A stretch of 64,000 nt of DNA from Amphimallon solstitiale (lineage: Eukaryota; Arthropoda; Insecta; Coleoptera; Scarabaeidae): NCBI GenBank assembly GCA_963170755.1, contig OY720683.1:69936634-70000633 (forward strand), given 5' to 3'. The stretch's first letter is position 1, and the number at the start of each line of letters is the position of its first letter. Positions 34,275 to 45,262 of this stretch are shown in pieces. A program made the position numbers and the translations under genes. A model generated the notes under the pieces. That model was not told where the DNA came from, did no database searches, and worked only from the letters and a program-made list of their open reading frames with translations.

Positions 34275-34406
34275 GTATTGGTAACTTTCTTAGTTTAGTT
34301 TAAGTCTGTAAACTCTTCGTTAATGACCGAGAGGTCGAAACACGTGTCAGAGTACAATAAATCTGTCCTTAAGTGAAACAATATAACCAAGTGTTTTATT
34401 CGTTTA
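33949..34406 (+). mobile_element. 5'-truncated PLE with 14-bp target duplication
   Basis: ATACGATATGTATG occurs at 33935-33948 and again at 34407-34420. Between them lie 458 bp holding the end of a PLE ORF and its tail. The upstream boundary falls just before the GIY-YIG start. At 34312-34353 the tail has ACTCT/AGAGT as helix I, GACC/GGTC as helix II, GAAAC, an ACACGTGT hairpin and GTC, a hammerhead-like order without a proper CTGATGA. Confidence 0.8.
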
Positions 34407-34686
34407 ATACGATATGTATGTTTTAATTTTATTTTGGTTGTCTTATTGCGCATCACATTAGGTTAAATTACTTTAAGTTAGAATTAGGCAAAAACATTGT
34501 TCTTTTTTATATTGATAGATTTGCTTTGTGTTTCAGGGTGATAGTGGAAGATCACGGGTTAATATCTAACCTTGAACTATCACTCTGTGATTTTTAGTTC
34601 TACGTATATAAGATCCTATGTTTGTAATATTATGCTGTATCAGGAACTAAAAATAAAGCATATTATTATTATTATTATTATTATTA

Positions 34687-35120
34687 GCAGTTGAATAAGA
34701 ATAAGCCAACTTGCAACTTATTTTAAACTAAGGCCGTAATGCATAGTTGCCGTTGCTTTTAAATAGTTTACTATTTAAATTGGTATGACGGGCCAAGTGT
34801 GGGTGGATAGTTAAGAGATGAAATTGAAACAAGGTCCCTGGACCTTGATTCAATTTCATCTCTTAGTTTACTATTTCTGCTTCATTCGCTTCACTAAAAA
34901 AATTATTTGTGTCGTTTCTAGCTTCGTATGAAAATTCACCGTTACCACAACTTTTATACTTTCTAACATGCCTGCTTGGGGTAGACCTCGAAATACCAAA
35001 TTGTTCTGCTGCTTTTCTTAATGTCAATCGTCCTGACAATACCATATTTGCAGCATTTATAACTACTTCTGCAGATGGTTTCCACCTTGTAACATTATTG
35101 TTACTTCGAGGCACCTGCAT
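34687..35120 (-). pseudogene. Pogo-like transposase, N-terminal HTH part
   Basis: The minus-strand start M-Q-V-P-R-S-N-N-N-V-T-R-W leads into a pipsqueak-type HTH (L-R-K-A-A-E-Q-F-G-I-S-R-S-T). Then comes N-E-A-E-I-V-N. Removing the 87-bp insert at 34777-34863 restores the frame to Y-L-K-A-T-A-T-M-H-Y-G-L-S-L-K, followed after a frameshift by K-L-A-Y-S-Y-S-T-A. The non-LTR element cuts it at ~34687. It binds the element's own ends in intact relatives. Confidence 0.75.
34777..34863. mobile_element. 87-bp insert with 27-bp hairpin and 13-bp target duplication
   Basis: TAGTTTACTATTT stands at 34764-34776 and 34864-34876. Excising the insert and one copy restores an open pogo transposase frame. 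The insert's last ~54 bp (34812-34865) forms a hairpin of about 27 pairs, AAGAGATGAAATTGAA ... AAGGTCC/GGACCTT. A 13-bp duplication suggests target-primed reverse transcription. The source is unknown to me. Confidence 0.75.
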
Positions 35121-35619
35121 GGAAAGAAATTTCTCTCATAAAGTTAATGTCAGGAAAAAACAAAGAAACACTGCACACCAAAAAATAAGACCGTACCTTG
35201 GAACATGTCTTATGGTACGTACTGATCTATAACCCAAAGTATGTAAATAACACACTTTGCTTCGAGACAAAATATGTTGAACACTTTAAGGTTAGAATGT
35301 TTTACAATATGATAAATAAGCATACAACATATATTGCATATTAACAAATAATACATAAATATAGAAAATACATACCTTACTTTCAAGATAGCGCAATCCG
35401 ATATTACCCAACGAAGATTACTTTTTTTATTCGAAAACTACAGCTTTCATGTAAATACCGTTATGCTGCTAAACACATGCTTCTACACACAATAACGTGC
35501 CATCTGGTATTAAAAGTGGTTAACTACTATTTCTAACTTATTTCAATACATTGTGGAAATCTGTAACTATTGCTGTCCCAAGGTATGAACTTTCCCAAGG
35601 TACATACATGGTTCTCCCC
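35121..35619. other. Pogo-like 5' noncoding and terminal segment
   Basis: Noncoding. It carries GTACCTTGGAACATG (35195-35209), GTCCCAAGGTATG and TTCCCAAGGTACATAC just inside the terminal repeat, presumably transposase-binding repeats. Confidence 0.6.
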
Positions 35620-35621
35620 TA

Positions 35622-36442
35622 TTTGATTCTCTAGGAATAATGATGGTCCATGGCTGCCATTATTTTATTTGGTAATGATGCTGAACTGCTCGGCTATACC
35701 ACAGACACAAAAAACAACAATATTTGATCAAAAAGGAATAACCTAATGGTTACCACAGATTTGCCAAAGATTATTTTAATATATGACATGACATACTGTC
35801 ACAGTTTCTTTTGTGTTTGTAAAATGAGCAATTGGAATTGATGGTTTCGAGTTACCAATTATAAAGTAAAACGGCTTTGAGACTTCTTTTCGATGTGTCG
35901 ATTAACAATCGCCATTCTGCAGGGTTATGTTCAATACTCGTTTCATACAAAAGTTTATTTGCATCAGTACAGTAACAGTAGAGAAATATCTTAATTGAAT
36001 TTTTCGTGACGATTCTTCAATACATAGATTCTTGAAGTGGAATGTAATCGATCCCAAATTTGTAATTTTTCTTTCGTTAATTCCAAGTCCCTTATCAAAT
36101 CATTCAGATCTGATTCAGTAATGAGATGTGGTTCGTCAAAAAGAACATACATCAAATCACTTGAAAATTACACATTCGTGGAATTTGCAGAAAAATTTGA
36201 ATTCATTGGAGTTGGAAGCTCACAATCAGTTCTTTTCAACGGTTTGTTTACAGATGGAATGTCTCGATGCATCACTTTGTATTTATTTCTTTTTCAAAAC
36301 CCTACAATTTTTGGAAGACACAAATAACAGTCCGTGACGTGATCTGCTGCCCATGTTTTGTCTTGATTTTTAATTTTGAAACCAAAATAATGTTCATAAC
36401 ATCTTTGAATTAATTTAAGCCTTCTTTTACAATTTTGTAACA
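35622..36442 (-). pseudogene. GERFHQ-type family, central and N-terminal part
   Basis: Minus-strand blocks, read from 36440: K-L-I-Q-R-C-Y-E-H-Y-F-G, I-K-N-Q-D-K-T-W, D-C-Y-L-C-L, then in other frames E-P-H-L-I-T-E-S-D-L-N-D-L-I-R-D-L, S-I-P-I-A-H-F and I-C-G-N near 35740. This is the order expected upstream of the fragment at 21590-22131, so both were one gene before the pogo-like insertion. The region between D-K-T-W and D-C-Y-L-C is shorter than in relatives as I recall them. Many frame breaks. Confidence 0.65.
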
Positions 36443-36444
36443 TA

Positions 36445-38050
36445 CCGATAGGTCCAGCCCGCGACGGGCCATACATAGGCAACAATATACGTATGGAACG
36501 TAATGCTATGTGGCAACGTGTGTACGATACCACTCCGCGTGCGCAACCTAATTCCGATGGTCGAGCGCAACAGATGTCCCGTCATTCGTATTTAGCTGTG
36601 CATACGTAAAGGTAGTTATCATGTCAGTGTATACAACCGCAGAGAAGGTACAAATAGTTTCGTGGTATCTTGCAGGCAATTCCTGTCGAACAACCGCTGA
36701 TTTATTTGCTGTAGAGTACGTAAATCGGCCTATTCCTTCGCATTCGACGATTGAAAGGATCGTAAATGTGTTTAGGAAATATGGCTGTGTAGTCGGAAAT
36801 TGCCGCAAATGCCAACAAATTGACGAACAGCCTCATATCCCTCTAATACCTGCCGATCGGGAGGAGAGAGACGTGAGGGTTTGTTCGTTAGTTGAAATGG
36901 GCGACCTTAAGTGTACACGGCAAATTGCAGACGAAATTGGTGTTAGTAGAAGTACAGTAAAGCGGATTCTAAAACGCAACAAATATAAAAGTTACAAAGT
37001 TCGAAAGTGCCAGGAGATTTTTCCCGAGGACAATTTTGCAAGAATGGAGTTTTGTGAGTCCGTGATGGAAAAGGCTAACAGGGATGAATATTTTATAAAA
37101 AATATTCTGTTTATCGACGAGTCTTCTTTTCCACGTCATGGGAAGCATAACCCCTCAGTCGTGCAATATTGGTCTCGAGAAAATAAACATCTAACTCGTA
37201 ATGTTAAAACTCAATACCCCGAAAAACGTTTGGGCGGGTATCTTGGGTGATAACATTATAGGGCCATTTGTTATCGACGGCAATTTGAATGCAGTAAAAT
37301 ATTTAGATTTGCTGCGAACACGAATTATTCCTGCTGTCCGTCAACTAAACATCGATTTTGATGCAATTTGGTTTATGCAAGACGGTTGTCCCGCGCATAA
37401 CAGCAGATTAGTAAGAGAGTTTTTAGAAAACACTTTTCCTAATCGTGTTATTTCCGGGAGGGGTACGATAATATGGCCACCTCGATCACCCGACCTCAAC
37501 CCTGCGATTTTTTTCTGTGGGGTTATGTCAAGGAAAATCTTTACGGTCTTCTAACAATCCCGAACTTGCAACAGTTACAAGTTAAACTGTTTCGCCTTTT
37601 CGAGACAATAACCGCTAGAAATCTCGAGGGAGGGAGGCGGGAGTTTTACAATAGGTTCGGCTATTGTTTGGCAAGAGAGGGCGGTATTTTCGAATCCTAT
37701 TTTGAGTGACTTTCTTAAAATTTGAATTTATTTTGCAGAATTATTGATTTTTTTACTTTTATCTTTTAGAAAACGTTATTGTTTCTTTATTACTTAAAAT
37801 TACTTTTCCGTAGCAGTTAAGAATACAATAACAATAATAAATTGGACCTTATTATGTCTGAAACAAATGGGCAAATTACATATACAGAACGAATATGCAA
37901 ACGACTATATCCTTACGCGGTTTAAGTCTTACTAAATTCTTAACTGCAATGTGCTGCAATTGAAGCTGCTGCGGGTAGAGGGGTTTCGGTGGGGGTTTCG
38001 GTGTTGCCACTCATTGCTGACTATGGCCCGTTCCGAGCTGGACCTATCGG
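36445..38050 (+). mobile_element. Second DD41D mariner, 1606 bp, in the same pseudogene
   Basis: The ends are CCGATAGGTCCAGCCCGCGA (left) and reverse complement CCGATAGGTCCAGCTCGGAA (right), about 29 bp with few mismatches. TA is on both sides (36443-36444, 38051-38052). It carries a transposase on the plus strand. It is GC-richer than its surroundings, which suggests a recent arrival. Confidence 0.85.
36621..37709 (+). pseudogene. DD41D mariner transposase with two frameshifts
   Basis: The start M-S-V-Y-T-T-A-E-K-V-Q-I-V opens the N-terminal HTH. A second HTH reads Q-I-A-D-E-I-G-V-S-R-S-T-V-K-R. Catalytic blocks are L-F-I-D-E-S-S-F, W-F-M-Q-D-G-C-P-A-H and P-D-L-N-P / C-D-F-F-L-W-G-Y. The last block spans a frameshift near 37505; another frameshift lies near 37220. 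Bridging these, I count 41 residues between the second and third Asp. It ends F-E-S-Y-F-E before TGA at 37707. Only two lesions separate it from an open frame. Confidence 0.8.
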
Positions 38051-38052
38051 TA

Positions 38053-38160
38053 TAATCCACAATCATAACAAAAACTGTCTGGAAATTTTTTAAAGCCTCT
38101 TGCACGGTTTTCCATTTTTGAAAATTACACGCAACACAACTTGTGGAAGACTGCTTCAAC
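38053..38160 (-). pseudogene. GERFHQ-type family, N-terminal remnant
   Basis: On the minus strand F-P-D-S-F-C-Y-D-C-G precedes the mariner insertion, close to the F-C-Y-x-C-G-E-Y block I recall at the start of this family. A stop lies just upstream. It would be the first visible part of the pseudogene split at 36445 and 22134. Confidence 0.4.
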
Positions 38161-41100
38161 TTTCTGAACTAAGTGACAATTCAGTGACATTTAGTTTTTC
38201 TCTTGCTAGACCGCGTCAACAACTAAACAATAAATGAGTCACTATGCTAGGTGCAACCTTCATATATGCACGTATCGATTCCAGAAATTTCGATTTTAGT
38301 GTATTCCGCGATGACTAGTAAATCAGAATTATCTACTTCTCTCTAGAATGCATGACGTCGTATTCTTTGAGGTTGCCGCTACCCTTCACGGTATAGCCGC
38401 AAATGCTCGAACTTGTCATAATATTTGTGTAATTTTAAATTTTACGTTAGTCTTAGTGATAACAGATTAAAATTTTATTTTTAACATGTGACGTGATATT
38501 AGAACACAGTTTTCATGTTTACAACAATGCAAAATACAAAAATCTTAGACTGTTAAGTCGGTTATAAAAATCGTGTCGTCTAGTGTTATATAAAAAACTA
38601 ATTTATTTCGTAACTTGAAGCGCTCTTGAGAAACTGACCCAATAAACCACAGACATATTTTAGTAATGTATCCAAATTTAGGATTCTGCTCTACCAGAAT
38701 GTTAGAATTTTTACGAAAACGATATTGAGTCTTATACACTGAATATTACATATAAATTCCCAGTTATAAATATTTGATAATAAAACAACACATAGAGGGA
38801 AAAGAACGGAATGTTTTCTTTTTATAAAAGTTCTCGATATGGGAAATTTGTTTTTGCTTATATGGAAAGAATTTTTTATTTTTTGGACCGGAGGTTTATT
38901 TTACATTCAATATAACATGCACATTTGCACAAAAAATTGTTTGATAAAGACTCTTTAAAAAACACGTAGCTGAATTTTACATTTGATAAAATGAAAATGT
39001 TATATACCAATATCTAGATATAAAGAAAAGTGCTTCAGAATCAGCACAAGCGTATTTCTTACTTCCTAACGCCGGAATTCTCTTGAGGTCCTTTGTATAC
39101 GTATATATGATACTTTACGTAGGAGCTCCGAAGATTATTAAAATACATAAATACAAGATTGTATATTTTCGTTTTTAATTACTCCTATTTATCAGTAATA
39201 TGTTTATAGTATCTCTTTATTTTATTTTCCGACTTATTGGTTATGTTGTAAGCCAGATATGTACTGAACTCATGTGAATTCTGAAGTAAAATATTGTATA
39301 TGTTCGATTTAAATAAAACTAACTCTAGAACATTATTTTAAATAAGCTAATGTTATTGCAAAAAATACTATATAAATTTTATCTAAGAATAACTTACTAA
39401 AATGCTCAGTTTCGGCAGAACGGTGAATGAAAAAGTATTATAATATAACGCGTTGATTGTAGTGCCCTGCGAGAGCGCTTTTTCAAATTATAGCACTCTA
39501 AATAGCTGGCTGAGTCTTTTTGGAAAAACCAAGCACTTTTTGGCTACATTTACCATTAGTTAGAATATGAATTAGTATTCGTTTCTGTGTTAAATAAATA
39601 ATTCTTCATGTATAATGGCCGTATTCTGGTGGTATAATAAGTTTCATACTAGACATTTCATATTCCAAGTTACTAGAATGTTTCACCTCACTGGTTACTT
39701 AAGAAGACATTGATATTACCTAGAAAATCCTAAAATCCGCTAAATATATAAACTATCCCAAGTCACAGATTTCTACCCTCCCTTACCAACACTTAGTGTT
39801 AAAGAAGGCTTTTTCCCGCCAGATACTCCATTTCTTAACCCACGAGCAAATACATGTGAGGCATTTTATCATGCCGCAAGGCGACCAGTTTAAAAAGTAC
39901 AATTAGTGATGATAACAACTTTAACTGGAGAAAAAAACCTTGGTTTATTAATATGACCTATCCATTAAACTATAAAACAAACTATGGCTTTTGAAAGGTG
40001 CTATATAAAAATATAAAATATAAATTCTGTGCCAAATATACAATTGTCTTGAAAAAATTAAATATCATAGTGGCAATAATAATATAAGCAAAAGTAATAA
40101 CAGTATGACAATTGGGTGTCATTTAAAAATATTGACAAATATAGAATATAAAATCAAATATGTATGAATGAAAATGTAAACGGTAACGTGTTCATTTAAT
40201 GCAATTACATAAATAATAACGACACAACTATGTAATTAAAAATTATGAGTAGAGGTGTTGATATTATGACAAATATAATACATAAACATTATTTTCAAAT
40301 ATTGCTTTCTTATACGCCAATAAATATCACCTAAATATTTTGTAATATTTCGTGTTTAGTGGGTAGAATGTGAAATCAGTCATTAATAAATGAAAATGTA
40401 AGCAAATAAGCATAGGATAGCCGGTATTATTTATGCAGTCCATCAAAAGGTTTAGGTCTACCACAAACATGTACATTCAATGCAAATACATAAACAATAA
40501 CGACGCAACTATGTATGTGTTAAGATGTGCTTGTAGCTACGTACATATATGTTTCTATCTTGTTTGGTTTTGTCAGTGCAGCATAACGAGGAAGGTGTAT
40601 GTTAAAGCAATAATATGTGTTGATTAAAAAATATATGGTATTATCTTAAAATGTAAATCCAAAATGTCCAAGTGTAAAACAACAGTGGTTAGCAGTGTAC
40701 TTACTTGATAATTGTAATGGCTAATTTCAACCAAGCATTTAATAAAATATATTAAAATTTTTGGCCAAATATACAATTGTATGAAAAAATAAAATATCTT
40801 TTTGGTAGTAGTGGCAATAATAATAATATGATGAGCAAAGTAATAACAGTATGACAATTACTGTCAGTTAAAAATATTGACAAGTATAGAATGTAAAATC
40901 AAATATATATATGTTTGATTTATTATTGTATTATAAGAACATTGATATTCGATTGTATAATATATTTTTTTATTTTACTTTTAGGGTAAATATTTGTTTA
41001 ACACAAAAAATAAATAAAGTATTATTATTAATAAATTCCTGCAAGAAATTGTACCTTATCGGCTCTAAGTAAACATATACAATAACGTTAATTTATAATT

Positions 41101-41300
41101 TAAGTACTGTATCAGTCATCAGAATCACAAATTTCATCGTCATCTACATTTATTATGAATTTCGGTATTGAGTGTGCGTATTGTAAATACTAGTTTTCTA
41201 TACCGATTACATGTTATACACAACTGTTCTAAGTATCTTGTGTTATTAATAATAATATATCGTATTGGATCGTATTTATTTTTGTTTTGCTAAATGTGGG
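38161..41300. other. Noncoding AT-rich region with local duplications
   Basis: I see no protein family. 38432-38583 resembles 48815-48970. 40022-40260 is partly repeated at 40762-40915 (AATATACAATTGT, GTAATAACAGTATGACAATT), with related pieces around 40380-40520 (AATAACGACRCAACTATGTA). Confidence 0.45.
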
Positions 41301-41309
41301 AGCGGTAGG

Positions 41310-41480
41310 TTTGCAACGATTGTGTTGCTTTTGTGAACTCGAAATCAACTCTATAGGATTGCATATACAGTAATATGGAGGTAGACGTAGTAATGTGTAA
41401 CGTACAATAGCTGCAGCATTATCAATAGAATATTGCTTCTGAAATTTGTCGTATGCAAGACTTCCAGGAGTTATTTCTTC
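41310..41480 (-). pseudogene. DDE-type transposase remnant
   Basis: The minus strand reads L-L-R-L-P-P-Y-Y-C-I-C-N-P-I-E-L-I. This resembles the L-R-L-P-P-Y-H-C-x-L-N-P-I-E-L-I-W block that ends the catalytic core of a common insect DDE_3-like transposase. The rest is too decayed to read. Confidence 0.5.
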
Positions 41481-42309
41481 GAATAATCTGTTTTAAAATA
41501 TAGGTCATGCTACTCTAAAAATTTTGATATTTGAAATTTTGTTCTTAACCCATTAGGTACTATAATAACTTATCGTGAGTGGTAACAGATATTGTTCATA
41601 ACAATGACACTTTTTGTTGTTTGTTTTCTTTAGAATAATATATCCCAAATTCTAAACGCTAGATTAAATTAACATAATTACTTCATTTACAAATTTTCTC
41701 GGTACCTGCGGCAAGAAGTAGCGGATAGTCCCCGATAATCATCTTAAATTCTAAAAGGTCAAAACGTTATATCGATGGACAGACTATAATTACTTTACAT
41801 TGAAATCGACAACTTTGTAAATAACTTTTCTGCTTTTATTAGTATTCTGAATAAAAGGTAATATATGGCGTAGGTATTTTTCAGTCCACTCAATCCACAA
41901 TCGTTTTTTTAACTTCCGGATTCTTGTGCCAATTAAATTCGTTTATCTGAATTTTTATGGACAGCACTGCAAGACCATTGTCACGTTGGTATTGAGTAAA
42001 GCACTGATAGGATAATCCTACTTTTCAAAATACGTTGTACGAATTCGGAGAGAAGAAGCACGTAAAATCAACATTCTATGCTATTTGTCAAATTTCCATT
42101 TTTAAATACGTTATTGAGAATGTTTCCGTGTTCATCGCGGAGTTCTCCCACATTACAAATGAAAATATTATTATACCATTTTAAATAGAACAAATTCTCT
42201 TGTTACTGAATATTTATTTAAAATTTGAAATATAGAATTTAAAATGTCAATGTTAATATTATTATTTTTTCCAAAAATGTTGTAATTTTTAAACTATAAA
42301 TCATGGTAC
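41481..42309. other. No recognisable gene
   Basis: AT-rich; nothing supported. Confidence 0.4.
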
Positions 42310-42638
42310 AAATATATAAGACTCAAATTCGTCTATTTCTGCGCTGAACACACCTACGTCATCAATGTTGCGTCATCCATCATATGCTTGTAGTTTGTGT
42401 TTTGTTTATATTTTGATTTCGAAGAAGTTATATCCGATTATATCGTATTTTGTGTAATTATAGTTATTATTTCATGTGTTTAGTGTGGTTATTAAGATTT
42501 GTAAATATTTTTGAAGCTAAAGACTTTTAATTTGATTTATTTAGAATATAAGAAGAGGTTATAACATAGAAGGTAATGAGTTTATTAAATATTGTATTAT
42601 AAAGCAATACATTAGCCCCTACATTTAGCTCATCTAAT

Positions 42639-42800
42639 ATGGTAATCTGCTGTGTCTTGAACTGAAAAAGCAGGTCAGAAAATACTCGTGGAATCAATAT
42701 TAGATATTTTTGTTTTCCTAAAGATCAAAACCTATCTCAGCAGTGGATACAAGCCTGTGGTAGAAGGACAAAAAACACAAGAAATCGTAAGTTTTGTATT
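42639..42800 (+). pseudogene. THAP-domain exon with a stop at a zinc-ligand position
   Basis: It starts M-V-I-C-C-V-L-N and then TGA where a Cys (TGC/TGT) would be expected. Further on come Y-F-C-F-P-K-D-Q, Q-Q-W-I-Q-A-C-G-R-R, the ordered Phe-Pro, Trp and Cys positions of THAP domains. The frame is lost after ~50 codons near CGTAAG, a possible splice donor. Confidence 0.55.
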
Positions 42801-43100
42801 TGGATGTATTTGTATACCGTTTAATGATGTTATTATTGACAGATTTTATATGTTCACTTCATTTTGCAAGAGACGCATATGAGAACTGGTACTTAACTCT
42901 TTGAGGGACAGACTTTAAAAAATAAAATAACCCCAAGTGGGCATAATATTTGTTACACATTTTTTGTCCGTTTTCTTTGGATTATGTGTAGACTGTTATG
43001 TAATTTATAAGAAACGAAAGCCAATTTTTTGAAAATTTATAAAAATTTTTTAAAAAAAAAAGGTGGTTTACAAAATGTACCATTGCACACTTAAGACAAT

Positions 43101-44918
43101 TTATGAACTACGAAACTTTTCAAAACAATTTTTAGTTTTACTTATACAAAGTGGTGCTTTACATAAGCAACACTCCCAATTCGAACCAATGTCGTTTTTT
43201 TTTGAACTGCAAATTACGGAGCGTCTTCTACTTGTTCGAATAGGCCTGTGTTCCGCATTTTGCAACCTTGTTGTTCTTGATACAAAAGGTTTATGTTTTT
43301 TTCTAAGAACAGTATGATTTCTATTTGCACCTGATAATTTTCTTTTCTTGATTGGTACATTATCAAGCTGTCCACGATAGAGTCTAAAATTTTTTATGGT
43401 TACTTTAGGTAGATTTAATTGTTTACGTAAAACGAATGCATTTACAACGCAAAGTATCAATTAAATAAAAAAATATTCCATTCTACCACTTGGAACTTTT
43501 TCGATTTATTTCGTATGTACGTTTGTTTTGATCGAATTTATCGACAAAATTCATGTTTACGTTGTAATTGACTATCATTCTAGGACAAGGAATCATTTCG
43601 GCAGTTCCATCTACCTCCAGAACCTCCTCATGATGCTGATAATTAGATAATAAATGTACACTTCATTTATCCTTCCATTTAACAGCTACCAATTACTTAT
43701 TACTAACGCTGAAGTCAAAGTCCCCTCTTTTCAAGCCTTTGTCTGGAGTAAATGTGGGCATAAATTGTCTAGTAATATTTACAGTTCCACATGCATAGAA
43801 ATGTTTCTGCTGAAGCTCTTCCATTAACTTCGGTGAGGTAAAAAAGTTGTCGAAATAAACGTGAGGACCCGTATTTTCTAAGCCCTCACACAATTCGAGT
43901 ACGACACGACGTCCCAGACCTGCTTCAACAACATCTCCCTTTTTCCCCGTATAGATATCAAACTTTAAGCAATATCCGCTTTTATCTACTAACTTATCCA
44001 TAACTTGTAACCTCTTTTTATTGGTGTCTTCGGCATATATTGCTTTAACGATGATCTTCCTTTGAATCTAATCATGGATTCATCTATAGCAACATCTCGA
44101 GAAGGGAAATAACGTTCGAGAAATCTGGTCTGCAATTTGTCATACATTGGGTCTGTACGACGTGGCATATACAAATTGTTGTTCAAATGAATGTTGGACA
44201 AAAGCCAGTTGGAACGTTTGACAGGCATTAGAGAAGAAATAAATGTTTATCCGTAGACCAGTAATCTCTATAACTAGGTAGTCTTTTGATTTCCATCAAT
44301 AAATTTATCACTATAAAAGTTTTTATTTCTTTCTTGTCAGTAGGCTGAAAATTTGCGCAATCATATCGTTGATTAGCATACAAATTCGTTTGAAATACAA
44401 TTGAATCCCAAAAATCTTCTGTAAAATATTGATTAAATAATTCGCCAGGAGACTGATCATCCATATCAATTGTAAATTGGGCAACACCCGAGTCTTCTAT
44501 GAAAGGAATGTGTACCTGTGAGGGAACGTTTGCTTTGCTCCAAGTAATATCTGGTACTAGCTTTTGTCGCTTGTTTTTTGGCAATTTTACCTTTTTTTTG
44601 AGAATTGTTTTTCCGAAAATGGCTTAGCGGTATATCCATTTCGCTGTCACTATCCATTTGTTCTCCTATTTCTTCTTCGATATTTTCAACAACTTCTCCT
44701 TCATTATCTTCATTTTCTTGGTTTTCTTGCTCCTGCTCTGAGTGATCTGATTCTTCAACTTGTACTTCATCCGGTTCACATTCATTATCTGCCTCGTTTT
44801 CAGAATCATCACTTACAATCGACTCTGCATCAGACGGAATGGTTTCATAGTCCACATCATCATTAGCATATAAAGCTTCATAAAGTTCTTCTTCAGTATA
44901 GTGAAACGCAATTGACAA
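43101..44918 (-). pseudogene. piggyBac-type transposase, full length but frameshifted
   Basis: In order on the minus strand: an acidic N-terminus (44918-44590, rich in Glu/Asp); P-G-E-L-F-N-Q-Y-F; the DDE blocks A-I-D-E-S-M-I-R-F-K-G-R and V-Y-F-D-N-F-F-T-S; later V-N-M-N-F-V-D-K-F-D-Q near 43540; and a Cys-rich C-terminal finger (C-S-S-K-K-N ... C-C-L-C-K-A-P-L-C) ending at 43101. All three catalytic Asp are visible. At least four frame changes occur. A TTAA followed by CTCTTTGAGGGACAGAC at 42893 may be the 3' terminus; no matching 5' terminus was found. Confidence 0.85.
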
Positions 44919-45262
44919 ATGCGGAAAAGCAAAAGAAAATGACTGTAATGTGTAAATTGCTATATTTTTTCATAAATTGTAAGAGGTATACATACCTACA
45001 TAAAAGCAATTGATATAAAGGGAAAGTAATTTGACAAAAAGGGAATTCCATTTGACAAATTCAGCTGACGTTTAAAAATATGGAGAGACATTAAAATTTG
45101 ACAAATAGTTTTATTCTTTATATAGCAATCTGTATACTATTACATCTGTGGTTATTCAAAAGTAATCTTTCTTTTCTTACTGTCAGTGGTAATGACGTAG
45201 GTGTGTCCAATTAACGTCATAAGGAAGCTGCGCTAGAACATACCTTATATATTTGTACTATG

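Larger units (their letters stand above)
32336..34686 (+). mobile_element. Non-LTR retrotransposon (Jockey/CR1-type), 5'-truncated
   Basis: It interrupts the pogo-like transposase between the S-T-A block (right) and the R-K-R-H block (left). It starts inside the RT domain, so it is 5'-truncated, and ends in an (ATT)n tract (34663-34686), a normal 3' end for several non-LTR clades. A PLE (33949-34406) sits in its 3' untranslated region. I could not identify a target duplication. Confidence 0.7.
22134..35619 (-). mobile_element. Pogo-like element (first), enlarged by nested insertions
   Basis: The ends are GGGGAGAACCACGTACC (left) and the reverse complement GGGGAGAACCATGTATGTAC (right). They are flanked by TA on both sides (22132-22133 and 35620-35621), as expected for the Tc1-mariner-pogo group. 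It was inserted into the pseudogene whose parts lie at 21590-22131 and 35622-38160. A CCAAGGTAC-type motif recurs in the subterminal zones (30750-30785, 35195, 35580-35605). The transposase is on the minus strand. Nested guests are a mariner with a Foldback-like element, a non-LTR element with a PLE, and an 87-bp insert. Confidence 0.85.
42310..45262. mobile_element. Probable THAP/P-like element carrying a piggyBac copy
   Basis: The left side GTACAAATATATAAG ... ACACACCTACGTCAT (42307-42364) is mirrored on the right at 45188-45262 (ATGACGTAGGTGTGT ... ATATATTTGTAC). Between them lie a THAP exon remnant on the plus strand and a piggyBac transposase on the minus strand. I read this as a P-like remnant into which piggyBac jumped; the exact ends are uncertain. 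Confidence 0.5.

Noticed and set aside
36037..36337. Plus-strand ORFs of 96 and 69 codons
   Set aside because: They are shadows of the minus-strand GERFHQ-type pseudogene.
44564..44866. Plus-strand 100-codon ORF opposite the piggyBac N-terminus
   Set aside because: It is the antisense of the acidic Glu/Asp-rich region and has no motif.
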